A DNA stretch of 36,680 bases from an uncultured Deferribacteraceae bacterium. Its GTDB lineage: Bacteria > Chrysiogenota > Deferribacteres > CAMZNJ01. Below are positions 8,230-16,817 of the stretch, piece by piece. The stretch spans positions 1 through 36,680 of the forward strand of contig CAMZNJ010000038.1 of NCBI GenBank assembly GCA_947313825.1, in the 5' to 3' direction. Every line of letters begins with the position of its first letter. Positions within the stretch are counted from its first letter, which is position 1. The notes under the pieces are model-generated. The model was not told where the DNA came from and did no database searches. It was given only the letters and a program-made list of their open reading frames with translations. A program made the translations under genes and the position numbers.

Positions 8230-10167
8230 ATGATGATTAAATACGCTATTCTAGTACTACTCTTTGCACCCCTTGTAACCGCGATTATCAACAGGGGCAG
8301 TGTACGAGTGTCCAATTTTGTTCACATTATTGCTATCCTCGGTATGGGTATTTCGTTTGCCATTAGTGCCTTCCTGTTTTACAACACCATGGGGGTTGCT
8401 GGAGCAGGTGGTTCGGGCACTCAAACCTACTTATTCCACTACTACACGCTGGTGTCTTTTGCCAACTTCAACCTCAACTTCTCCGTTTACGTGGATCAAC
8501 TCACCACGGTAATGCTACTGGTTGTAACATTCGTTAGCCTCATGGTTCACATATATTCAGTTGGCTACATGTCGTCCTACAAAGGTTTTGCACGGTACTA
8601 CTCCTACATATCTTTCTTTACGTTCGCCATGATGCTCCTCCTTCTCGCTGAAAACTTTCTGGTACTATTTGTTGGGTGGGAGCTTGTTGGGTTCTCGTCG
8701 TATCTGCTCATCGGTTTCTTTCGTCATAGATACAGAGCAGGTTTGGCTGCTTCCAAGGCGTTCCTTATCAACCGCTTTGCCGACCTAGGATTGTACACTG
8801 CCATAGTTCTGATGGTCGTGCTTACGGGCTCCCTGAGCTACTCCGACACGGTTCTGAACGCCTCAGCACTGAGCAAACTAGCTGCCATGCCTTTCCTTGG
8901 CGGACTATCATACCTCGACCTCATTGCATTTTTGATACTTCTGTCCGCTGTGGGCAAGTCGGCACAGTTCCCCTTGCACACATGGCTCCTCGACGCCATG
9001 GAGGGTCCTGCCCCCATATCCGCACTCATCCACGCCGCAACCATGGTAACAGCAGGTGTCTACATCATCGCACGCTCTTACCCCATGTTCATGCTTAGCG
9101 ACACTGTATCCATCGTTATCGTTGTGCTGGCTGTTGTTACGGCATTTGTTGGTGCAACTTCAGCACTGTTCTGTCGCGACATCAAGCGAATACTGGCGTT
9201 CTCCACCATGTCGCAACTGGGATACATGTTTATGGCGTTGGGGACAGGTTACTACTCCATAGCCATTTTCCATCTGTTTACCCATGCGTTTTTCAAGGCA
9301 CTGCTATTTTTGTCTGCTGGTGTTGTGGCAAAAACCCTCCACGATCAGTTGGACATTACCAAAATGGGGGGGCTCCTCAAGCGTATGCCCATCACTGGTG
9401 CAACATTTTTCATCGGTGCCCTTGCCATTGCGGGGATACCACCGTTGGCAGGGTTTTTCAGCAAAGATCTCATAGTTATCTCCCTTTTTGAGGGAGCACC
9501 TGCCGTATTCGCTTGGGTATCGTTGTTCACAGCGTTTTTAACGTCTGTTTACATGTTCCGCCTATTCTTTATGGTGTTCATGGGCAAGCCTCGGGACGCG
9601 AAACTCCACAGCATGGCGGAAGAGAAATCAAAAACCATGGGGTTTGTGTTAATCGTTCTTGCGTTTTTTAGTGCTGTTGTTGGTTTGTTGGGTTACAGTC
9701 CGACCTCCGGTTTCTTCTTTGTTGAGATGTTGCAGAATGTGTTCCCCCTCCACCACAACCTTCACCACGAAGGTGGCTCCTTGCTTGAGGGTACGGGTTG
9801 GATAGCCCCTGTAAGCATTGCCATTGTTGTTTTAGGTGGTTTGCTTTCGGCTTACCTTTACCGTGGCGACTTATCTCGTGTGTCCATGTTGCGTCAACGG
9901 TTTTCATTGTTCACAACGCTGTTTGCACGGGAGTGGTATGTTGATACCCTTCTGCATAAAATAATTGTGCCCTTGTTTGCTTACTTGAGTCTACTGTTAC
10001 GCAGTATTGATGCGGGTGTTCGTGGTTTGAGTATTTTTTCATCCATAGCAACTCGTTTTTTCGGATTTTTGTTCGGTTCCCTTCAGGGGAGAACCATTTC
10101 TGCCTACGCTACTTGGTTTGTGTTAGGTAATATTGTACTACTGTTTTCTGTTGTATTTTGGAGTTAA
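8230..10167 (+). CDS. nuoL: NADH-quinone oxidoreductase subunit L
   Basis: LLAENFLVLFVGWELVGFSSYLLIGF...GKSAQFPLHTWLLDAMEGPAPISALIHAATMVTAGVYI...DIKRILAFSTMSQLGYM. Confidence 0.98.
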   Translation: MMIKYAILVLLFAPLVTAIINRGSVRVSNFVHIIAILGMGISFAISAFLFYNTMGVAGAGGSGTQTYLFHYYTLVSFANFNLNFSVYVDQLTTVMLLVVTFVSLMVHIYSVGYMSSYKGFARYYSYISFFTFAMMLLLLAENFLVLFVGWELVGFSSYLLIGFFRHRYRAGLAASKAFLINRFADLGLYTAIVLMVVLTGSLSYSDTVLNASALSKLAAMPFLGGLSYLDLIAFLILLSAVGKSAQFPLHTWLLDAMEGPAPISALIHAATMVTAGVYIIARSYPMFMLSDTVSIVIVVLAVVTAFVGATSALFCRDIKRILAFSTMSQLGYMFMALGTGYYSIAIFHLFTHAFFKALLFLSAGVVAKTLHDQLDITKMGGLLKRMPITGATFFIGALAIAGIPPLAGFFSKDLIVISLFEGAPAVFAWVSLFTAFLTSVYMFRLFFMVFMGKPRDAKLHSMAEEKSKTMGFVLIVLAFFSAVVGLLGYSPTSGFFFVEMLQNVFPLHHNLHHEGGSLLEGTGWIAPVSIAIVVLGGLLSAYLYRGDLSRVSMLRQRFSLFTTLFAREWYVDTLLHKIIVPLFAYLSLLLRSIDAGVRGLSIFSSIATRFFGFLFGSLQGRTISAYATWFVLGNIVLLFSVVFWS

Positions 10168-10168
10168 T

Positions 10169-11761
10169 GTGTCTTATAGCATTGTTTTACCACTAGTTTT
10201 GTCCATACCAGTACTTACTTTTGCCGTATTGGTTTTAGTTAGAAATACTAATCATATGTTTGTCGTCGCCATTTCGTCGAACATAGTTCTTCTTGGCGTG
10301 TCCCTGTATGTGTTTTTCGAGAGGATGAGTCATACGAATTTCAACACTCAGCTATCATTCGTTTACATGGGAATCGATCTGTTGCCAAACTTGGCGTTCG
10401 GGTTTGCGGCGGATGGTATATCCATGTTTTTTGTGGCATCGGCGGCAATTTTAGGTATCCTGTCGTTGTGGTATGCAGCGTTGACCATGTCTACGGGCAA
10501 AATGACATACTACCTCGTCTTAGGTACGCAATTCATGATACTTGCGTCCGTTGGTTTTGTTCTTAGTGCGGATATCTTCTCGTTCTACATTTTTTGGGAG
10601 CTGACGATCATCCCCGTATTTTTCATGATAGGTATTTGGGGTGGTGCCAATAGGTTCTATCACGCCATGACCCTATTTATGTACACAGCAGCTGGCACGA
10701 TTTTAATGCTTGTGGGCATGGTTCTGCTGTATGTAATCTACGGCACCAACTCCATGGGCGAGATACTCTCAAGCGTCATAGGTCGAACAGCTGATGGCTT
10801 TACGGGCAAATATATCCCCACACTTGCCCTCATGCTAATCACCATAGGGTTCCTCGTTAAGCTCCCCATACTACCACTGCACGGCTGGCTCAAAGGCACC
10901 TACACCGAACTGCCCACGCCTGCGGTAATACTTGTGGCAGGTTTTATTGGCAAGCTAGGAATTTACGGCTTGTATCGGATGAATAGCTACATATTCAATG
11001 CCAACGAGATAATGTCCTCAGGCACAGTTCTGATTATGGTGCTTGCTGTTGCAACAATCATCTACGGCTCAATTGTTGCCTTTGCACAAAAAGATTTCAA
11101 AAGCCTCATCGCCTACGGTTCCTTTGCCCATATCGGCGTTATCACCTTAGGTGTTGTCTCCCACAGCTCTGTTGCGTTGGAGGGAGCCATCTACCAAGTT
11201 CTCACACACGGACTCGCTGTTGCGGGGTTATTCATTATTGCCGATCAAAGCGAAAAACTCACAGGCTCAACCTCCCTACGCTCTGTTCGCGGTCTATTCA
11301 TGAATTCACCACGCTTCACCTTCTTCCTTGTAGTATTCGCCATGGCGTTCCTCGGTCTGCCCCCCATGGGCACGTTCACCTCTGAGCTAATCCTATTCAT
11401 CGGTTTGCTCGGCAACGTAAATATCTACATTTTCATCGGTGCACTGTCCGCAGTATTCCTCAGTGCTGTTTACGCCATATTCCTAGTTCAGAACCTAATA
11501 TTCGCACAGAAAGATGGCAGCCCTGAATGGAGCATGCCACTATTCAGCAAAACCAAGGCAGGTGCATTGCCCAATTACTACAACAAATTTGACTCCAGCG
11601 AGGAGTTATCCTTTGTAGAGCCAAGCACCACCGATATCCCAGTTAATGTTGCCGTACTTCTAGGCGTGATGGGTGTCTCTTTACTAGCCTTGGGACTTTA
11701 CCCCGAAGCCCTAATGGAACTTATCAAGGTAAACCCTTTAACACTACGCTCCTTTCTATAA
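10169..11761 (+). CDS. nuoM: NADH-quinone oxidoreductase subunit M
   Basis: FSFYIFWELTIIPVFFMIGIWGG...LPILPLHGWLKGTYTELPTPAVILVAG...DFKSLIAYGSFAHIGV. GTG at 10169 follows the nuoL stop; the track start at 10133 lies inside nuoL. Confidence 0.96.
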   Translation: MSYSIVLPLVLSIPVLTFAVLVLVRNTNHMFVVAISSNIVLLGVSLYVFFERMSHTNFNTQLSFVYMGIDLLPNLAFGFAADGISMFFVASAAILGILSLWYAALTMSTGKMTYYLVLGTQFMILASVGFVLSADIFSFYIFWELTIIPVFFMIGIWGGANRFYHAMTLFMYTAAGTILMLVGMVLLYVIYGTNSMGEILSSVIGRTADGFTGKYIPTLALMLITIGFLVKLPILPLHGWLKGTYTELPTPAVILVAGFIGKLGIYGLYRMNSYIFNANEIMSSGTVLIMVLAVATIIYGSIVAFAQKDFKSLIAYGSFAHIGVITLGVVSHSSVALEGAIYQVLTHGLAVAGLFIIADQSEKLTGSTSLRSVRGLFMNSPRFTFFLVVFAMAFLGLPPMGTFTSELILFIGLLGNVNIYIFIGALSAVFLSAVYAIFLVQNLIFAQKDGSPEWSMPLFSKTKAGALPNYYNKFDSSEELSFVEPSTTDIPVNVAVLLGVMGVSLLALGLYPEALMELIKVNPLTLRSFL

Positions 11762-11807
11762 AACCTTTGGGTGTATGTACAAAATTATTTAAAATAAATA
11801 TTTAAGA

Positions 11808-13430
11808 ATGGAGAAGATAATGTTTTTTTGGTTAAGTAGCATCCATCCCCTAGTTTACATGTATTTCCCATACATTAGCATAGTGGTTGGCGTTTTAGTG
11901 TTGGTTTTGCTTGCCAGCTTTCTCAGGGTACCACCCCTCGCAGTATTAATTATAGGTCATGTGTTCCCCATTATCTCATACCTGTCGTACAAGGATATTG
12001 TAGGGCTAGACCTCCCCGCCGAAATACTCGCAATGACCCCTGACTTTGTGTACAGCTACCGTATCGTTCCATTTTTGGCGATGTTTACAGTGCTCTACTA
12101 CATATCATCCACACTAACAGTTCTCCTATCGCAAAAATATATCCACAAACACAACGCAGAACTCATGGTCATGATGCTTGCAACATACGGTGCGTCCGTA
12201 CTAGTTATAACCACGTCAAGCCTGATAACACTTTACCTTGCGGTGGAGATGCTCGCCATCCTATCCTACATCATGATGGGGATGTACCGACCAAACGGAC
12301 GTACCCTCGAAGCGATACTCAAATACTTCCTCATGGGGCTAGTGGGCACAGCCTTCATGCTCATGGGGCTCTCCATACTCATGTACGTTGCCCCCATCCC
12401 AAGCACCGAACTGTTCCGCACACTTATCCCCATTTTAGAGTCGAAAGGGGTCGAGGGGTTCGAAAACTATGCCCGCATATTCACAATAGGGTTTGTACTC
12501 TTCATGACAGGTCTGTTGTTCAAAATAGCCGTTGTGCCATTCCACGCATGGTCGGTGGACGTTTACCAAGCAGTACCCTCTAGCATGCTCATATTCGTTG
12601 GCATGCTCCCCAAACTCCCCATCATTATATTCATCCTATTCATCATCCTCAACCTCAACCTAGATTACGTCGCAATGGTAGGGTATGCAGGACTAATCTC
12701 AAAAATTATCGTAGCACTACTGTTCACCGTCGTTCTAAGCCTCGCCTTACCCCCCGCCATGGCTCTCGTGCAAACTAGCGTCAAGCGACTCCTCGGTTAC
12801 TCCTCCATCTTCAACGTGGGCATCATTGTGATGATGATCCTCACAGGTGCAACCGACATGAACATACTCTCGTACATATTCGCCTACACGGTAGCACTAC
12901 TCGGTGCATTCATCGTTCTCGACCGCCTAGAAGACAACAACATGGACGTAAGCCTCGACGCCCTCAGTGGACTCTTCTACCGCTCAAAATTCTACGCCAT
13001 AGCCCTAACAACCTTCCTGTTCTCCATGCTAGGGATGCCACTAACCATGGGGTTTTGGGTCAAAATTGCCGCACTGAAAAATATTGTTATCCCCGATGGC
13101 ACCGTGCTAACACTACTTGTTGTCGCCTTTTTAATAGGCACGATTGTGCTCATTGCAGCGTACGTACGCACCGTGGGCACAATGTTCTTCTACAGCACAG
13201 GTGTTGTCGTGTCCTACAAAGGGGACGACAGTAGCCAATATACCCAAGGCATGAACGTGCTATCCCCCACAGCGGAAAATGCAGGCACAAACGCCAATGC
13301 AGACTACAATACCATACACCTTGCCGACGAACCCATGGTGGCGAAGGTGGTTGTATTCACCATAGGTGTCTACGTCCTCCTAGGGGCAGTGTACCCCAAC
13401 GCAATTACGCTGTTCCACTTCCTCGTTTAA
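11808..13430 (+). CDS. nuoN: NADH-quinone oxidoreductase subunit N
   Basis: TLYLAVEMLAILSYIMMGMYR...EAILKYFLMGLVGTAFMLMGLSILMY...FKIAVVPFHAWSVDVYQAVPSSMLIFVG...SVKRLLGYSSIFNVG. Confidence 0.95.
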   Translation: MEKIMFFWLSSIHPLVYMYFPYISIVVGVLVLVLLASFLRVPPLAVLIIGHVFPIISYLSYKDIVGLDLPAEILAMTPDFVYSYRIVPFLAMFTVLYYISSTLTVLLSQKYIHKHNAELMVMMLATYGASVLVITTSSLITLYLAVEMLAILSYIMMGMYRPNGRTLEAILKYFLMGLVGTAFMLMGLSILMYVAPIPSTELFRTLIPILESKGVEGFENYARIFTIGFVLFMTGLLFKIAVVPFHAWSVDVYQAVPSSMLIFVGMLPKLPIIIFILFIILNLNLDYVAMVGYAGLISKIIVALLFTVVLSLALPPAMALVQTSVKRLLGYSSIFNVGIIVMMILTGATDMNILSYIFAYTVALLGAFIVLDRLEDNNMDVSLDALSGLFYRSKFYAIALTTFLFSMLGMPLTMGFWVKIAALKNIVIPDGTVLTLLVVAFLIGTIVLIAAYVRTVGTMFFYSTGVVVSYKGDDSSQYTQGMNVLSPTAENAGTNANADYNTIHLADEPMVAKVVVFTIGVYVLLGAVYPNAITLFHFLV

Positions 13431-13525
13431 CGTGGTGCTAGTGCCGTGTGTGCGTGTGCCGTGCTAGGTGTGTCGTGCCGTGCTGGTGTGCGTGCCGTGC
13501 TGGTGTGCGTGTGCCGTGCTAGTGA
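13431..13525. repeat. Degenerate GTG/GTGCCGTGCT minisatellite immediately after the nuoN stop
   Basis: Repeated gtgccgtgct(a/g)gtgtgc(gt) units of about 17-19 bp, starting right after TAA at 13428-13430. Confidence 0.85.
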
Positions 13526-13594
13526 GTTACGCACCGTATTCATAGTGTTGTGTGGCTTCCTTTGGAAATAATTTAGCAATTTTGTGAAAACTAC

Positions 13595-13623
13595 TTGACA
13601 ACGGTGTTGTTTTGGTTAATAAT
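13595..13623 (+). promoter_or_regulatory. tRNA promoter (TTGACA-17-AATAAT)
   Basis: TTGACA 13595-13600, 17-nt spacer, AATAAT 13618-13623; tRNA begins 13638. Confidence 0.65.
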
Positions 13624-13637
13624 GGTCTTCTGTGGCG

Positions 13638-13711
13638 GGGCCATTAGCTCAGCTTGGTAGAGCAACTGACTTTTAATCAGTAGGTCGCTGGTTCGAGCCC
13701 AGCATGGCTCA
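13638..13711 (+). tRNA. tRNA-Lys(TTT)
   Basis: GGGCCAT/ATGGCTC acceptor, GCTCAGCTTGGTAGAGC D-arm, CTGACttttaaTCAG anticodon arm, GGTTCGAGCC T-arm; no encoded CCA. Confidence 0.96.
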
Positions 13712-13714
13712 TAT

Positions 13715-13789
13715 GTCCCCATCGTCTAGTCAGGTCTAGGACACCGGCCTTTCACGCCGATAACAGGGGTTCGAATCCCCTTGGGGGCA
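13715..13789 (+). tRNA. tRNA-Glu(TTC)
   Basis: GTCCCCA...TGGGGGC acceptor; CGGCctttcacGCCG anticodon arm; GGGGTTCGAATCCCC T-arm; no encoded CCA. Confidence 0.95.
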
Positions 13790-13975
13790 TTTTGATATGC
13801 CGCAGTGTCAAGATAGATTTTTGCATACCTGTGCATTTGTTTTTTGCAGATGCAATGCAAGGGTCGAGTTATGGAAAGTCGCCTTTGGTCTCATTTTTTG
13901 GGGTTGGGGGCGGTTCCCATGATTTTGGTATCATAGTTTTGTTGTTGATTGTACAATTTATGTTCAAAAAATTAC

Positions 13976-14004
13976 TTGACATTGAGCCAATAATGTGTTA
14001 GTAT
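13976..14004 (+). promoter_or_regulatory. Second tRNA promoter (TTGACA-17-TAGTAT)
   Basis: TTGACA 13976-13981, 17-nt spacer, TAGTAT 13999-14004. Confidence 0.65.
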
Positions 14005-14097
14005 TGTCAACAGGTAATAAGAAATATGTCCCCCTGCTTTTATTAGTGGTGGAGTTAGTACTGTTACTTTTTACTAGTTGTTGGTACGTTACTTTTT

Positions 14098-14170
14098 GGG
14101 TGGTTAGCTCAGCTGGGAGAGCATCGGCCTTACAAGCCGAGGGTCGCAGGTTCGATCCCTGCACCACCCA
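14098..14170 (+). tRNA. tRNA-Val(TAC)
   Basis: GGGTGGT/ACCACCC acceptor, TCGGCcttacaaGCCGA anticodon arm, GCAGGTTCGATCCCTGC T-arm. Confidence 0.97.
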
Positions 14171-14182
14171 CTTACTATTTTC

Positions 14183-14256
14183 GGGGGCGTAGTTCAGCTG
14201 GTTAGAATACCTGCCTGTCACGCAGGTGGTCGCGAGTTCGAATCTCGTCGTCCCCG
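14183..14256 (+). tRNA. tRNA-Asp(GTC)
   Basis: GGGGGCG/CGTCCCC acceptor, CCTGCctgtcacGCAGG anticodon arm, GAGTTCGAATCTC T-arm. Confidence 0.96.
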
Positions 14257-14300
14257 TCCATTTTCTCACCGCCGTTCACAACCACCAACTAACTCACCCG

Positions 14301-14470
14301 CCAGCCACTTGTTTTCAGTGCAACCAACATCCTGCCAATTAACTCACCAACTAGTTAGTGTCAGTTATTTCTGTAGCCGTTACCGTTATCGGCAATCATC
14401 GTCCATCGTCCATCGTTTAGCCTGCTACTTGTTTTCAGTGTAGCCAGCTAACCTGCCTGCCGGTTACCAG
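14301..14470. repeat. Imperfect intergenic direct repeat (acttgttttcagtg at 14307-14320 and 14427-14440, 120-bp spacing) with a 7-bp tcgtcca microrepeat between the copies
   Basis: Direct reading: 'gccacttgttttcagtgcaaccaacatcctgcc' vs 'gctacttgttttcagtgtagccagctaacctgcc'; 'atcgtccatcgtccatcg' around 14397-14415. Confidence 0.7.
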
Positions 14471-14751
14471 ATGTTAGTAGCCTAGTAGCAGTTATCGCGA
14501 CGCTGTTTCATTCTGATGCTTATCTCGTTTGTGTTTGGCTCAACTAACATCATACTACTAAAGCTGTGGCTTTACCCCTTATTTTTTGACTATGAAACCC
14601 TGCAGGATTGCTTTATGCGAGTAACCTTGATAACAAATACCCTCTATGCAAATAGGTTGCCCACAAAACGCCTTCAACAGGATGAGCATAACTTCTGCAA
14701 CACACGTTAGTAAGTACAAGTACTATTCATTAAATATATTCGGAGGTTTTT

Positions 14752-15312
14752 ATGAAGATTAAACTAAGTACAATTCTGCCCATTGAAGATAGGGAGAGTT
14801 ACAAGGTGCACATTGCAATAACAGATGATTCATGGGATCCAGCTGACGGTTTTCAAGAGTGGATTGGCAAAGGTATCCATAAGATAGCATCTGCGAAGAA
14901 GAGAGATGAACTTAACAGGGAAACAGCCTGGTATGGGTGGCAAACGTATGCATCTAAACTTCAGAAAGGTCATAAGAACTTCAGAGGTAGGTTCGGCGAT
15001 AGGGAATGGGTTATGACACTCAGTAGGGTTGATCAGGGTGAGTGGAAAGATTACTGGTATTTTGCCGGTGTCTACAATGTAGCATTGCGAAAACCTGAAG
15101 AAATTGTGTATGAAGAAGAGAGCGATGGTAAGACTAAGGTTTACCCATACTCTTCGAAGCTAGATGATTTTGGTCGTGAATTTATTGGACGCTTAATCGT
15201 TCACTACAAGAATACAGGTCAGAATACAACACGGAATATGGAGGAGTTGTACGATGACATCACCGTTTACAGTATTATCCCTGAAGGTGAAAATATCTTC
15301 GAATACGAGTAG
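14752..15312 (+). CDS. Uncharacterised 186-aa protein resembling the N-terminal region of GIY-YIG nuclease family proteins, without a catalytic domain
   Basis: EWKDYWYFAGVYNVAL...FGREFIGRLIVHYKNTGQNTTRNMEELYDDITVYSI recalls the (W/Y)FGG(I/V)Y..V ... FIGRL.I.Y ... SEI pattern. RBS cggagg upstream of ATG. Confidence 0.6.
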   Translation: MKIKLSTILPIEDRESYKVHIAITDDSWDPADGFQEWIGKGIHKIASAKKRDELNRETAWYGWQTYASKLQKGHKNFRGRFGDREWVMTLSRVDQGEWKDYWYFAGVYNVALRKPEEIVYEEESDGKTKVYPYSSKLDDFGREFIGRLIVHYKNTGQNTTRNMEELYDDITVYSIIPEGENIFEYE

Positions 15313-15377
15313 CCTAGCAGCAGAGTAGTAGAGTATTGCAGCACGTTTGTGTGCAAGGGACTTTTGTGATTATGAGG

Positions 15378-15402
15378 GGGGAGCGTTTTGCTCCCCTTCT
15401 TT
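15378..15402 (+). terminator. Intrinsic terminator downstream of the 14752-15312 ORF
   Basis: GGGGAGC 15378-15384 / GCTCCCC 15390-15396 with GTTTT loop, followed by ttcttt. Confidence 0.75.
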
Positions 15403-15427
15403 GCGTTTGGGGTGCAATTCTTGCGAA

Positions 15428-15591
15428 CCGTGCCCCAACCGTGCCCCAACCGTGCCCCAACCGTGCCCCAGCCGTGCGAACCGTGCCCCAGCCGTGCCAG
15501 CCGTGCCCCAACCGTGCCCCAGCTGTGCCAACCGTGCCCCAGCCGTGCCAACTGTGTCAACTGTACCCCAACCGTGCCAACCGTGCCACAG
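15428..15591. repeat. 11/9-bp minisatellite, 16 contiguous units (10 long CCGTGCCCCA[A/G], 6 short CCGTGCCA[A/G])
   Basis: I parsed 15428-15591 into 16 units with no leftover bases (10x11 + 6x9 = 164 bp), with minor substitutions. Confidence 0.95.
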
Positions 15592-15595
15592 TTGC

Positions 15596-15613
15596 GTTGC
15601 ACGGAGGTGCAAC
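15596..15613. terminator. Hairpin downstream of the lpxB stop (possible lpxB 3' end)
   Basis: GTTGCAC 15596-15602 / GTGCAAC 15607-15613, GGAG loop; no clear U-tract on the minus strand. Confidence 0.35.
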
Positions 15614-15620
15614 GTGCGTG

Positions 15621-16814
15621 CTAGCCATGCGTATTTTGGTGCGAGTCGCTTATCCATTGTGCCACAGTTTGTGCGGGGTTGTGTTTTCCGAGTAATGTTG
15701 CGACTTCTTGGAGGTCTTGCTGTATTGCTATGCGGTGTTCTGCGAGTAGTTCGGTGTGTTTGAGTAGGTTGTTTGTGTTGAGTTGTGAGTTGATGAGTTC
15801 GGGCATAATATTTTTGTTGAGTATGATGTTGACGATGCCGATGCGTTTGATGCCGGTGATGGTTTTCCCGATGGTGAGTGATGGTTGGGAGATGTGGTAG
15901 TAGAGTATGGTTGGCACTTTGTGCATGGCGAGCTCTAGTGTTACGGTGCCTGATGCTGCCCATGCGGTGTGAGTATTTTGCATGAGCATGTGTGTTTTGT
16001 TGTGGATGGTGTTGATGTTTGTTGTGCCTATGATGTTGTGGAATTGTTCGGTGGTGATGTTGATTGGTAGTGCCGCTACGACGATGTAGTTGTTGTCGAG
16101 TAGTTCGATGGTTTTGAGTATCTCTTTGTAGTTGCTGGTAATCTCTTTTTGTCGACTTCCGGGGTACCAGCCTAGTATTTTTGTTCCGTTGTTGAGTAGT
16201 TGTTTTTGTTCGTTGTTGTGGAATCGTATGTGTTTTGCCAGTTCCGTGCGGGCTCCGGTGTTGTTGTCGAGTGTGTTGTTGTCGAGTGTGTTGTTCGCGA
16301 CACTGTTGCAAGCGGCGGGGTTACCTGCGTAAGTTGCGTTTACGCCTTCGTTTTGCAGTATTTGTTGTTCGTGTGGGTAGATGCAGAAAGTTTTGTTCAC
16401 GTATTGTTTGAGGTCGAATACGCGTCTGTATCCCCACAGCCATATTTTTGGTGGTATGTAGTATACTAGAGTTGTGTTGTTGATGTGTTTGGTATGTTTT
16501 CTGATTCGTTGAGCTAGTCTGAGGTTGAAGCCGGGGTAGTCGATGAGTAGTATGATGTCGGGTTTGAATCTGTCCATGTCGTTGGTAATTTCGTTGAGCA
16601 TGTAGTAGATGTTTGGTACGTTTCGCAATACTTGTGAGATGCCGACGAGTTCCATCTGTTTTATGTTGAAGATTTGTTGTTGTCCTAGTTTTTCGAGTTG
16701 TTGTCCACCAACGCCTCTGAGGTTGATGTTGGGGTAGATTTTCATTAGTTGTGCGATTACTTCGCTTCCGTGTGTATCGCCACTTTGTTCACCTGCGACA
16801 AGGTAGATTTTCAT
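15621..16814 (-). CDS. lpxB: Lipid-A-disaccharide synthase
   Basis: MKIYLVAGEQSGDTHGSEVI...LRGVGGQQLEKLG...ELVGISQVL...DIILLIDYPGFNLRLAQRIRK...YYIPPKIWLWGYRR...GWYPGSRQKEI. Confidence 0.96.
   Translation of the reverse strand: MKIYLVAGEQSGDTHGSEVIAQLMKIYPNINLRGVGGQQLEKLGQQQIFNIKQMELVGISQVLRNVPNIYYMLNEITNDMDRFKPDIILLIDYPGFNLRLAQRIRKHTKHINNTTLVYYIPPKIWLWGYRRVFDLKQYVNKTFCIYPHEQQILQNEGVNATYAGNPAACNSVANNTLDNNTLDNNTGARTELAKHIRFHNNEQKQLLNNGTKILGWYPGSRQKEITSNYKEILKTIELLDNNYIVVAALPINITTEQFHNIIGTTNINTIHNKTHMLMQNTHTAWAASGTVTLELAMHKVPTILYYHISQPSLTIGKTITGIKRIGIVNIILNKNIMPELINSQLNTNNLLKHTELLAEHRIAIQQDLQEVATLLGKHNPAQTVAQWISDSHQNTHG
16258..16296. repeat. 15-bp in-frame tandem duplication in lpxB (NNTLD NNTLD NNT)
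   Basis: ttgttgtcgagtgtg / ttgttgtcgagtgtg / ttgtt on the plus strand. Confidence 0.9.
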
Positions 16815-16817
16815 TCG

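Noticed and set aside
13638-14256. tRNA cluster as an attachment site for an integrated element
   Set aside because: No integrase, no duplicated tRNA 3' end seen downstream, and housekeeping genes resume; only one small accessory-like ORF follows.
13964-14269. 101-aa minus-strand ORF across tRNA-Val and tRNA-Asp
   Set aside because: It reads through two well-formed tRNA genes on the other strand; a typical spurious tRNA-antisense ORF.
13431-15600. Possible CRISPR array from repeated units
   Set aside because: Units are 9-19 bp with no unique spacers of constant length and no cas genes in the window.
15267-16311. ORFs 15267-15602(-), 15336-15695(+), 15347-15763(+), 15388-15624(+), 15370-16311(-)
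   Set aside because: Repeat-derived VPQPCPNRAP-type peptides or out-of-frame overlap with lpxB; explained by the 11/9-bp array and the lpxB coding strand.
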